Made by a program: the position numbers and the translations under genes. From contig JAUCEF010000004.1 of NCBI GenBank assembly GCA_033558025.1, forward strand, positions 3,286,001-3,350,000: DNA of 64,000 nucleotides. The letters run 5' to 3'. The notes below the pieces were generated by a model, which saw only the letters and a list, made by a program, of their open reading frames with translations, was not told the DNA's origin and searched no databases. The DNA comes from Phytophthora sp. 'mugwort'. Its lineage: Eukaryota; Oomycota; Peronosporomycetes; Peronosporales; Peronosporaceae. Shown here in pieces: positions 30,621 to 40,686 of this stretch (position 1 is the stretch's first letter; every line of letters begins with the position of its first letter).

Positions 30621-30800
30621 CTTGTCTGCGGGTAACTTGCCTAATAGACGACACCGCTTCCACTCAAGTGCCGCGAAACATTTACAGCCAATAGAAGCAA
30701 ACCATCTGATGTCAGCTTTCAGCGAATCAAAACTGCTCTTCTTCTTCATTTTAGCTAATCAGAGTTAGGAACGCTATTGCCAAAAAGCTCTGCACTGGAC

Positions 30801-31784
30801 ATGGCGGACCTGGACGACGAGTTCGCGCGCTTTGAAGCAGAGATCCAGTCGCTGGAGCAGCAGACCAAGCCCTCGGACGACGACAAGAAGGGGGAAGCCA
30901 AGTCGGAGGAGGAGAATGAGCATCAGCCAGCCGTAAAGAAATCCAAGACTGGGCTGGCCGCGCCACCCCAGCCCGCTGTGGTCATGGCCAAGCCTAAAAT
31001 CTACATGGCTCCACCGCGCCCCGCTCCTGTGAAGAAGGCTCAACCCATTGAAATTCCAGTCGAAGGCTCCGTAGATTCAAGCGATAGACGTTCTAAAATG
31101 CTCAACACACTGGAAGATGTGGCGGCTCATCGAGGAGCGCTTAGCGGGTTTCCCCAAGGCACAACGGGGGAACACGCTGCCATCGTTGCTTCTGGGAGCT
31201 CCAATGCGGATTTTTCTGGCTACAGATCGTTGCAACCGCGTGTGGATATGGAGACGGGGCACGTGTTGTCGATAGAGGAGCAGGAAATGATGAACAGGCA
31301 GCAAAGCGTTTACGAATACGATCCCAAGAGAACAGCAGCGAGTATCGCTGCAGGGCCGAAGGGACGAAATGGAGCTGCAGGAGCAGGTGGGAAGAAACAG
31401 ATGCGGCACTTACGACTTGCCGGTGGCCAAGTATGGGAGGATCCGACGCTGGAAGAATGGCCTGACAACGACTTTCGACTGTTCTGTGGAGATCTGGGCA
31501 ATGAAGTGAGCGACGAGCTGCTAGCACACAGTTTCGCCAAGTATGCGTCCTTCCAGCGTGCACGTGTTGTGCGAGATAAGCTGACACACAAGTCCCGTGG
31601 ATATGGTTTCGTGAGTTTTACCGATCCCTTCGACTGCGCCAAGGCTCTACGTGAAATGAACGGGAAATACATTGGCAACCGACCTGTGAAACTCACCAAG
31701 AGCAAGTGGCAGGACCGCAATATCGACGTTGCCAAGAAGAAAATGCGCAAGCGTAAGCGTGATAAGCACCACCTTTTTAACTGA
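30801..31784 (+). CDS. RBM42: RBM42-like RNA-binding protein
   Basis: This is a 327-residue protein beginning MADLDDEFARFEAEIQSLEQ. A single C-terminal RRM (about residues 220-305) contains FRLFCGDLGNEVSDELL (RNP2 = LFCGDL) and KSRGYGFVSF (RNP1), then KYIGNRPVKLTKSKW and a basic tail (KKKMRKRKRDKHHLFN). That arrangement and the W-EDPTLEEWP-x-NDFRLF lead-in are typical of RBM42, which binds mRNA and associates with hnRNP K and the U4/U6.U5 tri-snRNP (known from animals). The N-terminal half is low complexity. The true start is the ATG at 30801; the frame is open a little further upstream but without an ATG. Confidence 0.93.
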   Translation: MADLDDEFARFEAEIQSLEQQTKPSDDDKKGEAKSEEENEHQPAVKKSKTGLAAPPQPAVVMAKPKIYMAPPRPAPVKKAQPIEIPVEGSVDSSDRRSKMLNTLEDVAAHRGALSGFPQGTTGEHAAIVASGSSNADFSGYRSLQPRVDMETGHVLSIEEQEMMNRQQSVYEYDPKRTAASIAAGPKGRNGAAGAGGKKQMRHLRLAGGQVWEDPTLEEWPDNDFRLFCGDLGNEVSDELLAHSFAKYASFQRARVVRDKLTHKSRGYGFVSFTDPFDCAKALREMNGKYIGNRPVKLTKSKWQDRNIDVAKKKMRKRKRDKHHLFN

Positions 31785-31844
31785 TGGAGCCTCTGCTGCG
31801 ACGATGTACTCATCTTAAGCACTGCTGCACAAACAGTTTCACAC

Positions 31845-32462
31845 TTAGATGGGTTGATCATTGAGTATCAACGCGATATCCTCCTCCTTGACAGCAATTC
31901 CTTCTCGTAGAGCAAGGCGTTTGGCCCGTAGCTCCTCCATCTTCTCGCGAATATTTCGAATCTTGGCGCTATTCAACTCGATGTTGTCTTCTAGTCGAGT
32001 GAGGACCTCGGGCAAGATCGTCGTGACCATCTCCTTGGTTCGCTGCCACCGACTGCGCTCTTCTTCATTCAGCATACTTTCTACAGAGACAGATGTTCCT
32101 TCCTCTGCTGATCTGCCCCGCTCCAAGGTCCTTAACATCTCTTCGCAGCTTTCAAGCCGCTGCACAATTGTATCGTGCTGCTGGTTACACTTTTGCCTGG
32201 TATAGTCCAGTACCTCCAAGGCTGAGCCTAAGTCTGCCTCTTGCAGCACAACCGCTTCCATTTGATGCATCAAGTTGTCCCGCGTCACTCGAGACGATGC
32301 CAGCCGCTTGCCACGCGCGCTGTCTCGGCGCATCTCCCGTCGGAAGACAACAGATCCGAGCACTGACGGCGGACCCTCGCTCTCCAGCGACTGCAATGGC
32401 CGAGGCAACGCCATCCAGTCTCCTTCCTGAGGCACTACCAGGCACCCCTTCATCTTCTTCAT
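31845..32462 (-). CDS. Coiled-coil protein of unknown function
   Basis: This is a 205-residue intronless gene starting MKKMKGCLVVPQEGDWMALP. From about residue 60 it is predominantly helical and charged (TRDNLMHQMEAVVLQEADLG; YTRQKCNQQHDTIVQRLESC; LEDNIELNSAKIRNIREKME), suggesting a long coiled coil that probably dimerises or joins a larger complex. I do not recognise a family. It is convergent with RBM42 (60 bp between stops) and divergent from LAMTOR4 (142 bp between starts), so it is probably a real conserved gene, not a chance frame. A centrosomal, flagellar or vesicle-tether role would be guesswork. Confidence 0.7.
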   Translation of the reverse strand: MKKMKGCLVVPQEGDWMALPRPLQSLESEGPPSVLGSVVFRREMRRDSARGKRLASSRVTRDNLMHQMEAVVLQEADLGSALEVLDYTRQKCNQQHDTIVQRLESCEEMLRTLERGRSAEEGTSVSVESMLNEEERSRWQRTKEMVTTILPEVLTRLEDNIELNSAKIRNIREKMEELRAKRLALREGIAVKEEDIALILNDQPI

Positions 32463-32604
32463 CTCTTCTTTAGACTGCTGTAGATATAAATAAATGAAGC
32501 CATCTCATGTTGAAGTGTACATGGTATACACTTACATCGTGTGGTGTACATTATATTCTTGGAGCTGTGTGTACTACATAAGTTCGGAAAATCTCGGCTC
32601 AAAC

Positions 32605-33138
32605 ATGGTGCGTGCGTGGTCTCGACGGGGATGTTTCACATCTCTCTATCTCCTTCTCTAGACATCTTCTCCCTACAGAATTACACTTATTATCTTTGCC
32701 AGAGTATCGTCTGTATCTGACCGAAACCTCCATCATTGAATCTCTCTGCATTCTATACAGGACGCCGGTGCACTGAGAGCTGTGAGCGGTCAGACAGGCA
32801 CACTAGTGCTGGACATCCAGGGTCAAGTGCTCTCGGCCACAGGCGAACTGCGTGGCACCTCCGGGGAAATCGCTGCGGAGACCATCTACTCAATGCTGCA
32901 GGACTCGAGCAGCGTGCTGGACGCCACTCAGAAGGAGGAACTGCAACGCATGACCAGTACGCAGCGATCTGTTCAATGAGCTGCTCGGTTTCGAGCTTGT
33001 TTGTGAAGATATTGACGTCGTTTTGGTGCTGTGTGGGGGTATACAATTTGTGCAGTCACCTTCCCAACGTATGACTACGTCGTGACGCTGGATGCCGAGC
33101 AGGTCTACGTGGTCAAGCGCAGTACTGTCCAGGAATAA
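32605..33138 (+). CDS. LAMTOR4: LAMTOR4-like Ragulator subunit (roadblock fold)
   Basis: I rebuilt three exons: an ATG-only exon (32605-32607), 32761-32956 and 33056-33138, joined across GT-AG introns of 153 and 99 bp. The 93-residue product starts MDAGALRAVSGQTGTLVLDI, then GQVLSATGELRGTSGEIAAE, and ends FPTYDYVVTLDAEQVYVVK, RSTVQE. This is the LAMTOR4 pattern (GYLVL...GAVLASSGDLEND; Y-x-VTV-x-x-QRVFVVKR) and length (99 in humans). LAMTOR4 is part of the Ragulator scaffold that recruits Rag GTPases and TORC1 to lysosome or vacuole membranes. The exon containing only the start codon is unusual, but frame and homology both require it. Confidence 0.85.
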
Positions 33139-33281
33139 TGTGAAGGAAGAAGAACTTTTGTCAGCAAACAAGGGGAAATGAACTCATTTACGGGCTGTAA
33201 CGTGGGTATTTTATCTCTTCATTAGCTGATGGTAAGATGTATAAACGCGAGGCGAGTTTGGTGCCGAAGGGGACAAGGGAG

Positions 33282-34031
33282 CTAGTCCTCCAACGCCAGC
33301 TTCTCTTTGATTAGCTGTTTGTATCTCTGCTCGCGTTCCTGAAGTTCCTGTTGACGTTGGCGACGACGGTACTCTTCTTTGTCTTGATGGCGGCGCTTTT
33401 CGGCATTGCGAGCAGCAAGGAGATCCATTTTACGATGAGAGTTGGTCTTTTCGAGGTCTAGAAGTGCTTTCAGCCGCTTCTCCTCGTCGATGATGGCGCG
33501 CTTCTCGCGGCGCAACAACTCGAGGTCGGGCATTTCGGTAAGAGCCTTCAGGATCACCTCACTTTTGGCTTCTTTGGATCGTCGCTCAAGCTCTCGTGCA
33601 CGTCGAGCGCGCTCCATCATACGGAGACGGTGTTCTTCATCCAGCCGTTCGTTGTCTGCCACAAGGTTGACATGAAATGGAGAGCGTGCCGTCTTCTGCG
33701 TCCACTTCTCTACGTGTTGTTGACGAGCGCGGATCTTGTTCAGTCGGCGAGCACGCTCTTCCTGCTCTAATGCCAGTCTGACCTGGTCTCGCTCCATGTA
33801 TTTCTTGGACTGGATGGCAGCAGAGTCAGAGTACGGCATGGGACCGTCGTCATCTTCGCGGTCGAACGACGCAGTCGAGCGCGAAGCTGCCGAAGACGCC
33901 GAGCGACTCAGCGGTCGGCGTCGTTGATCCTGCTGTCCTTCGTCTTCTCCGTAGTTCCCTTCATTGCCTTTATAGCCCTCAACGAAATCGTAACCTTCAT
34001 TCATCTGCTGTTCTCCTGTGTCGAAGCTCAT
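33282..34031 (-). CDS. Highly charged coiled-coil protein, possible flagellar component
   Basis: The ATG at 34031 gives 249 residues (MSFDTGEQQM). The N-terminal about 80 residues are low complexity (RRRPLSRSASSAASRSTASF, acidic DDDGPMPYSD). From about residue 85 onward the chain is a continuous Arg/Glu-rich helix (RARELERRSKEAKSEVILKA; RRQRQQELQEREQRYKQLIK). Such single-helix proteins are common in axonemes and basal bodies, and the next gene is the axonemal assembly factor Kintoun in divergent orientation, so a flagellar role is plausible. That is inference from context only; no family is recognised. Confidence 0.68.
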   Translation of the reverse strand: MSFDTGEQQMNEGYDFVEGYKGNEGNYGEDEGQQDQRRRPLSRSASSAASRSTASFDREDDDGPMPYSDSAAIQSKKYMERDQVRLALEQEERARRLNKIRARQQHVEKWTQKTARSPFHVNLVADNERLDEEHRLRMMERARRARELERRSKEAKSEVILKALTEMPDLELLRREKRAIIDEEKRLKALLDLEKTNSHRKMDLLAARNAEKRRHQDKEEYRRRQRQQELQEREQRYKQLIKEKLALED

Positions 34032-34399
34032 CGTCTGCAAGAACCGTTCTTCTATCAGAGTAACACAAAGAGCAACGTATGTCAGTCTATAACCACGCGG
34101 TGAAGCGTGGTGAAGCGGTAGCGATGCCGCGTACCGAGTTCCTCTTGCTGCGCCGGCATGTCGTCTTCCGAAATATATAGACGCACATGGCTACATCCAT
34201 CGATTCTTCTAAATTTGTGAAGTCTATTTTTAGATGTATGGTGTGCGCCACATCACTTTACAAAATAAGTCAAAATTCAAGCGACATGATTCGCCAAAAC
34301 GCTTTACAAAAAGTCCAATCAAAATCACGGACTAGCATACATTGTGTAGCCATCACAAGTCGTGTCCCTTGGCGCGGATCCATTCGAGCATTGGGTCCC

Positions 34400-36484
34400 A
34401 TGGTAGCGGGCGTACATGACGCTAAGCCTCGCGCTGCGGCCGCCATCAGCAACAATGCAACGGAGAAAGACATCCCGACCGAAACGGAGATGGGCGATCT
34501 GTTCGAGGCGGCCATGCGGCAGCAGCAAATCGCGCAAAAGGCCGGAGCGGAGCCCAAGGTGACGTCTGATGAGCAGCACAAGTTCTTGTCGGCCATGAAG
34601 AACCCGGAGTTCCGCTCTCTATTGAACGAGTACATGCAGGAGATCTCGGACCCGCGCAACCGCGCCGAGACGGAGCAATATCTGTCCCAGCTCGAGAGTG
34701 ACCAGAAAGTGCCAGCCGACAAACAGCTCGTCAAGCCCACGCCTGGCTTTGTGGTTAAGACCAAGTGGGAGTCGAAGCAGAAGATCTTTGTCAACATCTG
34801 CAGCAGCGACAAGATGCAGCCACCGTCCAGCACGAAGGTGGTCACTGGTCAGCAAGGTACGTCATGGAATCTGCCGTATTCTCTCGGCCCGGAGCGACTT
34901 GAGACGGACAAAGGAGGCTCCGGCGTCCCGACGTTCGACGTATGTTTCCATCCCAGAGTCCTGGAGTTTGCAATGGCTCGAGTGGATTATAGAGATATGG
35001 TCATCAGTACGTGCTTGGACGCCGTCGAACCGATACTGAGAGAGTCACGTCGCAAGCCGAACGCGCTGTTAGTGAGAAGCTACCATATTCTCAAGGGTGT
35101 GTTCTACAAATCAGGCGAGCCAGTGACGATGTGTATAAGGAAAGAACGTGACGCTTTCGAGCCAGTTAAACCCAAGAAGGAAACTACGGTTCAAGCTGTT
35201 AAGACTGCATCAAAGGACAAGATCACAGTACTGGGCGACAAGAAGCACTTAGAGGGTCAATCTGACGAGTCTGTGCTGAATGAGCTGACTCATTTGGAAC
35301 AGACAGAGCCAAATCTTACGCTGATGAAGGAAGTATCGAGCGTTAAGCTTGAGTCGAAGCTAACATCTGACAAGCCAAAGCAGAAGAAGATGGAGCATCA
35401 ACTCATTTACCGTGGACGCTTCGAGCTTCTCCACCATATGCAAGCAGACCCCGACAAGAAGGTTCCTGAAGATCGTTATCGTCCTAAAGAGCTGGTAGTC
35501 GAGGTAAGTTTTCCTCTCTCTTCAAGTGCCAAAGGCTTGGATCTGGATGTGAGTGAAAGAATGTTGCGTCTTTCGGCTTCTTCGAGCGTGTCTGGTAACT
35601 ATGAGCCATTGGAGGTAGTACTCCCGTTTCCCGTGATCGAAGACAAAGGTAGTGCCAAGTTTGATCGCAAAACTCACAAGCTGGTAGTGACTTTACCGGT
35701 GCAACCTCCAGTCAAGCCAAAACCACAGTCAGTTTCAGTAATTGTTCAAGATGATGACGAAGAAGAGGAAGAAACTGCTGAAACTGAGCCAAAAGTACCA
35801 GAAAACAGTGGGGTTCGTGTAGGAAAACCGAAGAAAGAAGGCGAAGATGAGTTTCGTATGCTTCGAGAGACAGCATTGATGGTGGCAAACGACCCACAGG
35901 TACTGGCACACACCGCACGAAGTCAATCTCAGCCTCCAGCATTAGCACGTCCGCTAGTGACTGAGCCAACAGCAATTAAGGACGAAATTTACGATGATTT
36001 GCCACCGCTTGAGACCTCCAGCGACGAAGACGATGATATCGAGACGGAGGTTGCTACTATCGAAGCTGAACCTTCATCGAGCGTACCGACAGCAATTGAA
36101 ACGCCATCAGAGACAACAACAGTGATTAAACCTCCGTTCGAGACTGTCGATACACCGACGTGTGTATCATACATTATTGGTGTGGCAGGTATCGACTCGA
36201 CCAGTGTGAAGCTCACATTCCCATCTTCTTCATTACGTCTACAGTTTTCTGACATGAAGAAGCGGGTGTATGAATTGCAGATAAACGTTCTCCCTGTCGA
36301 TATCGTTCCGTCCACTGCTGAGTTTGACGTGGCAAGTGAGAACATGGTGGTCATTTTTCAGAAGAAAACTGCAGCTTCAAGAACCGAGTCGAGCCAGAAT
36401 GCCGTACAGCATGATGTTCCTGCACCAGTAGCTCCAGTAGCTGCTGCTAGATTCCAGAATCAACTTCTTTACGAGCTGGATTAG
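34400..36484 (+). CDS. DNAAF2: Kintoun/DNAAF2-like PIH1-domain axonemal dynein assembly factor
   Basis: Kintoun works with HSP90/HSP70 to pre-assemble flagellar dynein arms in the cytoplasm. The PIH1 domain is clear: MKNPEFRSLLNEYMQEISDP, RNRAETEQYL, VKPTPGFVVKTKW, KIFVNICSSDKM, SWNLPYSLGPER, TFDVCFHPRVLEFA. A CS-like domain at about residues 355-440 reads RPKELVVEVSFPLSSSAKGL and LVVTLPV, and a second one lies near 588-657. The ATG at 34400 gives 694 residues. The frame is open back to another ATG at 34187, which would add a 71-residue basic extension unlike the family, so I prefer the downstream start. The acidic linker (DDDEEEEETAETE) is typical. This fits an organism with flagellated zoospores. 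Confidence 0.9.
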   Translation: MVAGVHDAKPRAAAAISNNATEKDIPTETEMGDLFEAAMRQQQIAQKAGAEPKVTSDEQHKFLSAMKNPEFRSLLNEYMQEISDPRNRAETEQYLSQLESDQKVPADKQLVKPTPGFVVKTKWESKQKIFVNICSSDKMQPPSSTKVVTGQQGTSWNLPYSLGPERLETDKGGSGVPTFDVCFHPRVLEFAMARVDYRDMVISTCLDAVEPILRESRRKPNALLVRSYHILKGVFYKSGEPVTMCIRKERDAFEPVKPKKETTVQAVKTASKDKITVLGDKKHLEGQSDESVLNELTHLEQTEPNLTLMKEVSSVKLESKLTSDKPKQKKMEHQLIYRGRFELLHHMQADPDKKVPEDRYRPKELVVEVSFPLSSSAKGLDLDVSERMLRLSASSSVSGNYEPLEVVLPFPVIEDKGSAKFDRKTHKLVVTLPVQPPVKPKPQSVSVIVQDDDEEEEETAETEPKVPENSGVRVGKPKKEGEDEFRMLRETALMVANDPQVLAHTARSQSQPPALARPLVTEPTAIKDEIYDDLPPLETSSDEDDDIETEVATIEAEPSSSVPTAIETPSETTTVIKPPFETVDTPTCVSYIIGVAGIDSTSVKLTFPSSSLRLQFSDMKKRVYELQINVLPVDIVPSTAEFDVASENMVVIFQKKTAASRTESSQNAVQHDVPAPVAPVAAARFQNQLLYELD

Positions 36485-37280
36485 CACTCACATCGAATTA
36501 CAGGAAGAAACATACACCCTACAATTTGAATACAGTGTCTGAGTCTTTACTTGAGCTCCATTAAGGGTTTTAGAAAATTTTGGGAAGCATGTCAAATTTC
36601 TTAGTAACTTACTTCGAAATATGTACACAATTTTATAACTTCCTTGTCGGGTCCGTCCATACGGCACTTTTTCCAAATAAAGCGTTATATTTTTCTTGTG
36701 TTGTGCATCTCTCTTTCCTTTTAAATCTTTTATTTTTCTCATGTTCGAGTGCACTGACAGTTAACAATATTGCGTGCGGTTAGACACGCGACAGATCCAT
36801 GATTTGACATCCAGCCATTCGTCAACAGAGCGAGGCCCGGGCATATTTTTGCGCGCTGAACTGGAAAGTTATTTATTCACGGTGAAGTCGCAGAGATAAA
36901 TGGAGTTGACAAAACTCCACACGAAAAAAAACAAATTGGGTCTACATTAAACATTTTCATTAAAATGGCGTCAAGAAAAGTTTTGCACTGCAGTGTCCGT
37001 CGACACTATTGTCACTGCACCGAGGTGTACATCTCTCGAGGAGTTGTCCTGACTTTCGACACGTACGCGTCCTGTTTTCGCGTCGTCCGATGTCCTGCAT
37101 CTAATCATTTCAGTCTGATGAAGCGAAATGAGACAGAACACGATGTAAAGAGGTATGTGACCTCGCTCTGGCTGGCCGTCATTTGCTGCCGTCTTCCTTC
37201 TAGAAAAGTCTCACTTTGTAATTTACCTTCGAGCACCCAAGTGCTCCAGAATCCAGTGCTAATCAAGCTCCACGTCCACA
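36485..37280. other. Intergenic region, AT-rich
   Basis: This is about 0.8 kb between Kintoun and the SWEET gene. An open frame at 36965-37381 overlaps the SWEET start in another frame, has no recognisable domain, and I treat it as leader or promoter sequence. No repeats or RNA genes are seen. Confidence 0.55.
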
Positions 37281-38096
37281 ATGGTCGACAACACCGTTCT
37301 CCTCGTCGTTCGGATTTTTGCCGCCTTTGGTGCATTGGCATTGATCTCCAGTCCGTCCATTTTGATGCGTCAGATTCATAAACAGAAGCACGTGGGCGTC
37401 GCGTCCGTCCTTCCACTCGTCATGCTACTGATCAACTCGCACGTGTGGATGATGTACGGATACTTGGCTGAAAACTATTTCCCCATCTTCAGTTGCTACA
37501 TCTTCGGTGACCTCGCAGCGTTATCCTACGTCGGAGTTTATTGGCGATACACTACCGAACGCAGCTACGTGGGTCGCGTCGTTGCCGTAGCGATGGTCGT
37601 GTCCATTATTTTGTCACTCTACGGGATCCTTGGCGGTCTCGGTTGCACTGGCCAGACGCAGGCTCAAGTGGCCAAGACTTTGGGATACATTGGAGACGCG
37701 ACGGCCATTTGTCTGTACGCAGCACCGATGGAAAAGCTGTTCCAAGTACTGAAACACAAGTCGGCTATCTTCATTAACGTGCACATGGTGATGGCAAGCC
37801 TGGCTAATAACATCATGTGGCTCACGTACGGCCTGTTAACGGAAAACTGGATCATTATCGCGCCTAACATCCTCTTCGTTGCGCTGAACTCGTCCACACT
37901 TGTGCTGTGTATTGTGTTCAATCCGAAAACTCACCCGTTGCACGAGAGTTTCTTTGCCGAGGATGATGCTTCTATCCAAATATCCGTTGAATTTTCACCG
38001 AAAGCTGGCAACAAGGTATCGAACATTCAAAGTCCAGAGTACAAGGCCATGCAGTCTCCACTAGAACCACTTCATCTTCAACTAGATCGAAACTAA
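37281..38096 (+). CDS. SWEET-family sugar transporter
   Basis: This is a 271-residue intronless gene. It has two MtN3/saliva repeats separated by a linking helix, seven predicted TM segments. Repeat 1: ALISSPSILMRQIHKQKHVG, VASVLPLVMLLINSHVWMMY, YFPIFSCYIFGDL. Repeat 2: LGYIGDATAICLYAAPMEKL, NVHMVMASLANNIMWLTYGL and NWIIIAPNILFVALNSSTLV. The conserved Pro of each repeat and the Asn/Trp of the substrate pocket (S-N-x-x-W) are present. SWEETs move sugars down their gradient across plasma or vacuolar membranes. In a plant-associated oomycete this could serve uptake of host sugars, but that is inference. The short Pro/Gln-rich tail is cytosolic. Confidence 0.93.
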   Translation: MVDNTVLLVVRIFAAFGALALISSPSILMRQIHKQKHVGVASVLPLVMLLINSHVWMMYGYLAENYFPIFSCYIFGDLAALSYVGVYWRYTTERSYVGRVVAVAMVVSIILSLYGILGGLGCTGQTQAQVAKTLGYIGDATAICLYAAPMEKLFQVLKHKSAIFINVHMVMASLANNIMWLTYGLLTENWIIIAPNILFVALNSSTLVLCIVFNPKTHPLHESFFAEDDASIQISVEFSPKAGNKVSNIQSPEYKAMQSPLEPLHLQLDRN

Positions 38097-38278
38097 AACT
38101 AAGTTAACTACTTATTCTCACACAAAAAACTAAACATGTTCCCATTGCCACTTTTGTGCTTAGTTTGTCATTATCACAAAGTTGTTCGTTTTCCTCTATT
38201 AAGTGATACTCCAACTACTTCAACTAATAGCAGGTCCGCGTTAGCCAGTATCGCAAGATAGAGACGTTTCGACTTGGG

Positions 38279-40509
38279 TCACATGGTCTCACTCGCAGTC
38301 TTGTTACTGTTGGTCTCGACACCATCTTCACTACTGGCACTTGCAACAATGCTGCTGGTTTCTTGAGCTTGAGCCTCAGCCAGCGTCGTTTGTTGCACGA
38401 GTTTCTGTGCAGCTCGTAGTACAGCGTCCTCTTCGCTTTCCTGTTCGTCCTGCTCTGCTTGTTCAGCACTAGCACTCTTAGGCAAAAACGGCTCGCCGGG
38501 ACACAGCGCTTCAAAAATTGCGCGGGCGTTCGCACTCACACTCTCCAAATGAATCTCTAATGGACTCACCGCATGGTCTGAACTGCCGTTCAAATCCCTC
38601 ATGGATGTTTCGCACACGCAGGCATTAGTGGGAAAGTCCTTGACTTTTGTAGCGTGGATGTCACCAGAAGCGAGGTGGTCCATAGTAAAGATGACGTGCC
38701 AGGCCACTCGGTCACTCCAATTTAACTTGGCCGTATCAGATTCTTGACCTTGTTCGGTGGCGCCATCATCTTCCGATTCTCTCGTTCCTTGCGCCACAAC
38801 CTTCGGTGCTGACTCAGTTTTTGCTTTGTTCTTCGTCTTCTGCAACTCAGTCTCGGAGCTAAGAATAAGGCGTCGGATGACAGACTGTATAAGCTGTTGC
38901 TGTTTCTCCTGTTGGTCAAACCAATCGGTGGCTAACGGCATTGAGATCTGAACTAGAAAATAGCCCTTTGGACACGCATAAGCTCCGACATCGAGCTGCA
39001 CAACTTGAATGGCAAATGGGTTCTGGAATTCATTGTCTTCAGGAGGAATAACGAGCATAAGACGACTCATATTCTTGCGCAGAGACGTCCGCAACACAAA
39101 CACGCCGCGCAGAATCTGACCATGAGCACGATTTGGCTTTTCAGAGCTGGAAAGTCGGAGATTGTCGACGTAGCTGCCGTTAATCACCACGTGCTTTGTG
39201 CGGAGGACGTCGCCGTCACTGCAGCGCACACCACGGAGTTTTTTCGTCTCTTCATCGAGCACAAACCCGTCAATTGGAGCTCGAAGGACGTAAATGCCAC
39301 CGTACACGGCACTGAGTCGACAGAAGCTCTGCGCGAGCTCGCTAATTCCATACAGTGGCGCCAAAAAGGCCGTGCCTGTGAATCGTCCGATAGATGCCAC
39401 ATAGCGATACACCGCAGCAAGTCCTTCACGTGCCGAAATTTGGTTCTTGGTAGCAGGAAAACTTGCTAAACCCACACAATACACGACGACTTGTTGCAAT
39501 TTGGAAGAAAGTTTAAAATGTTTTTCCAGCAGCAATTGAAACGGTTTGTCAAGGTATTCAGCCAAGTCGGCATCTCCGTCTGCCTGGCTCGCTTTGTTCT
39601 GTGGTCTCTTCAGTGCACGACCAAGAGCTAGCGTCCGCTCGTTCTTGGTCTTAACGTCCTCATGCAAAATGTGCGTCTCGCCGTAGTCCGCCACGAACTG
39701 CAAAAACTTCATCAATTGGCGTTTTTCCACCATACCCAGTAGTTTGCTCTGGAACACATCCTTCTTGGAGCATGGCACTTCCCAAACGGTATCAGATTCC
39801 ACACCTTCCTCCGTTTTAACCCCAGAAGCAGACGGTTGGAAGTGCACATACGTGCGCTCAATAGCTGCAAACTCGAGGTACCTTCCCACTCCAGACGTGA
39901 TCAACGTCTCTACAAGCTGCTCAGACGACAGCATAAGTCGTGGATTCACATCGATACTGAACGACGATGATTGTCGTAGCAATTCCTCCTTCGTGGCTTC
40001 ATCTGAGAACGCTTGTTCTAGCAGATAACACTTAAACGAGCTCTTCATTGGCAAAACCTGCTGATTTCCCGTATCAATTGTAGTAGTTTCGCTGGCTTTG
40101 GACTCAACTTGACCATTTTTTTCCTCGTCACTGAAGTTTCGAGGGGACATGGTCTCGTTCTTCGTCCAGCGCAGGAACTGCGCTAATGGGAACGATGCGT
40201 AGTTGCTGCCATAGTAGTCATTCTACAACATTAAACATAAAAATATTTAAACCATCGCAATATACAAAATTATCAGTGCAAAGTGGCAAACCTGGTCCAG
40301 ATGCAACACTTTCTTGCCGATTCGTGCCAATGCCCTTTTGCCAATCAGAACCACAGTCAGTCTTTGCCGCCTATATTTTTGCAATAATGGAAAAAAACTG
40401 CTAGCACGAGCCTAAACGCTTTGGACCCCTACCCTGCTAGGATGGCTTCCACCATGCCCGTGCCCAACAGCAGCACGTCATACTCCGTTTCCTTCAGACT
40501 CGCGTCCAT
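38279..40509 (-). CDS. Rab escort protein (REP/CHM, GDI superfamily)
   Basis: REP presents Rab GTPases to geranylgeranyl transferase II and delivers them to membranes. I join three exons: 40433-40509, 40292-40334 and 38279-40222 (introns 40335-40432 and 40223-40291, both GT-AG), giving 687 residues. The joined N-terminus restores the dinucleotide-binding signature YDVLLLGTGMVEAILAGALA, RIGKKVLHLDQ and NDYYGSNYASFPLAQF, which the long frame alone lacks. GDI/REP blocks follow: FLQFVADYGE, KHFKLSSKLQQVVVYCVGLA, PLYGISELAQSFCRLSAVYG, GGIYVLRAPIDGFVLDEETK, HVVINGSYV. Low-complexity inserts (for example EDDGATEQGQESDTA) and a long Glu/Gln-rich tail separate it from GDI, which is only about 450 residues. 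Confidence 0.93.
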
Positions 40510-40515
40510 GTCTCT

Positions 40516-40686
40516 CTAGTCCACGTAAGCCGCGACCGATGCGCGCAGGAAGAACTCGAAGAGCGGCGCCACCTCCAGTAAAACTTTGGTGAGCCACGAA
40601 CGCAGGAACGAGATGTACAGGGACACGGCCGTGAACGCAACGTAAAAGGCGAACGAAGAAATCGTGGCGAAACTACGGCGAATGAG
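40516..40686 (-). pseudogene. Orphan last exon of a membrane protein
   Basis: A 57-codon minus-strand stretch ends in a stop at 40516 and is preceded by a plausible splice acceptor (TAG at 40687-40689). It encodes a strongly hydrophobic, clean C-terminus: SSFAFYVAFTAVSLYISFLR, SWLTKVLLEV, PLFEFFLRASVAAYVD. It has the look of a genuine TM segment plus amphipathic tail. No donor-exon partners are found in the AT-rich 1.8 kb upstream. It ends only 6 bp before the REP start codon, so either the rest of the gene was lost or its exons lie further away and were missed. Confidence 0.4.

Noticed and set aside
34187..34399. Upstream in-frame extension of Kintoun
   Set aside because: An ATG exists at 34187, but the 71 added residues are unlike any Kintoun N-terminus. 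The start at 34400 gives a normal protein. I kept the extension only as an alternative.
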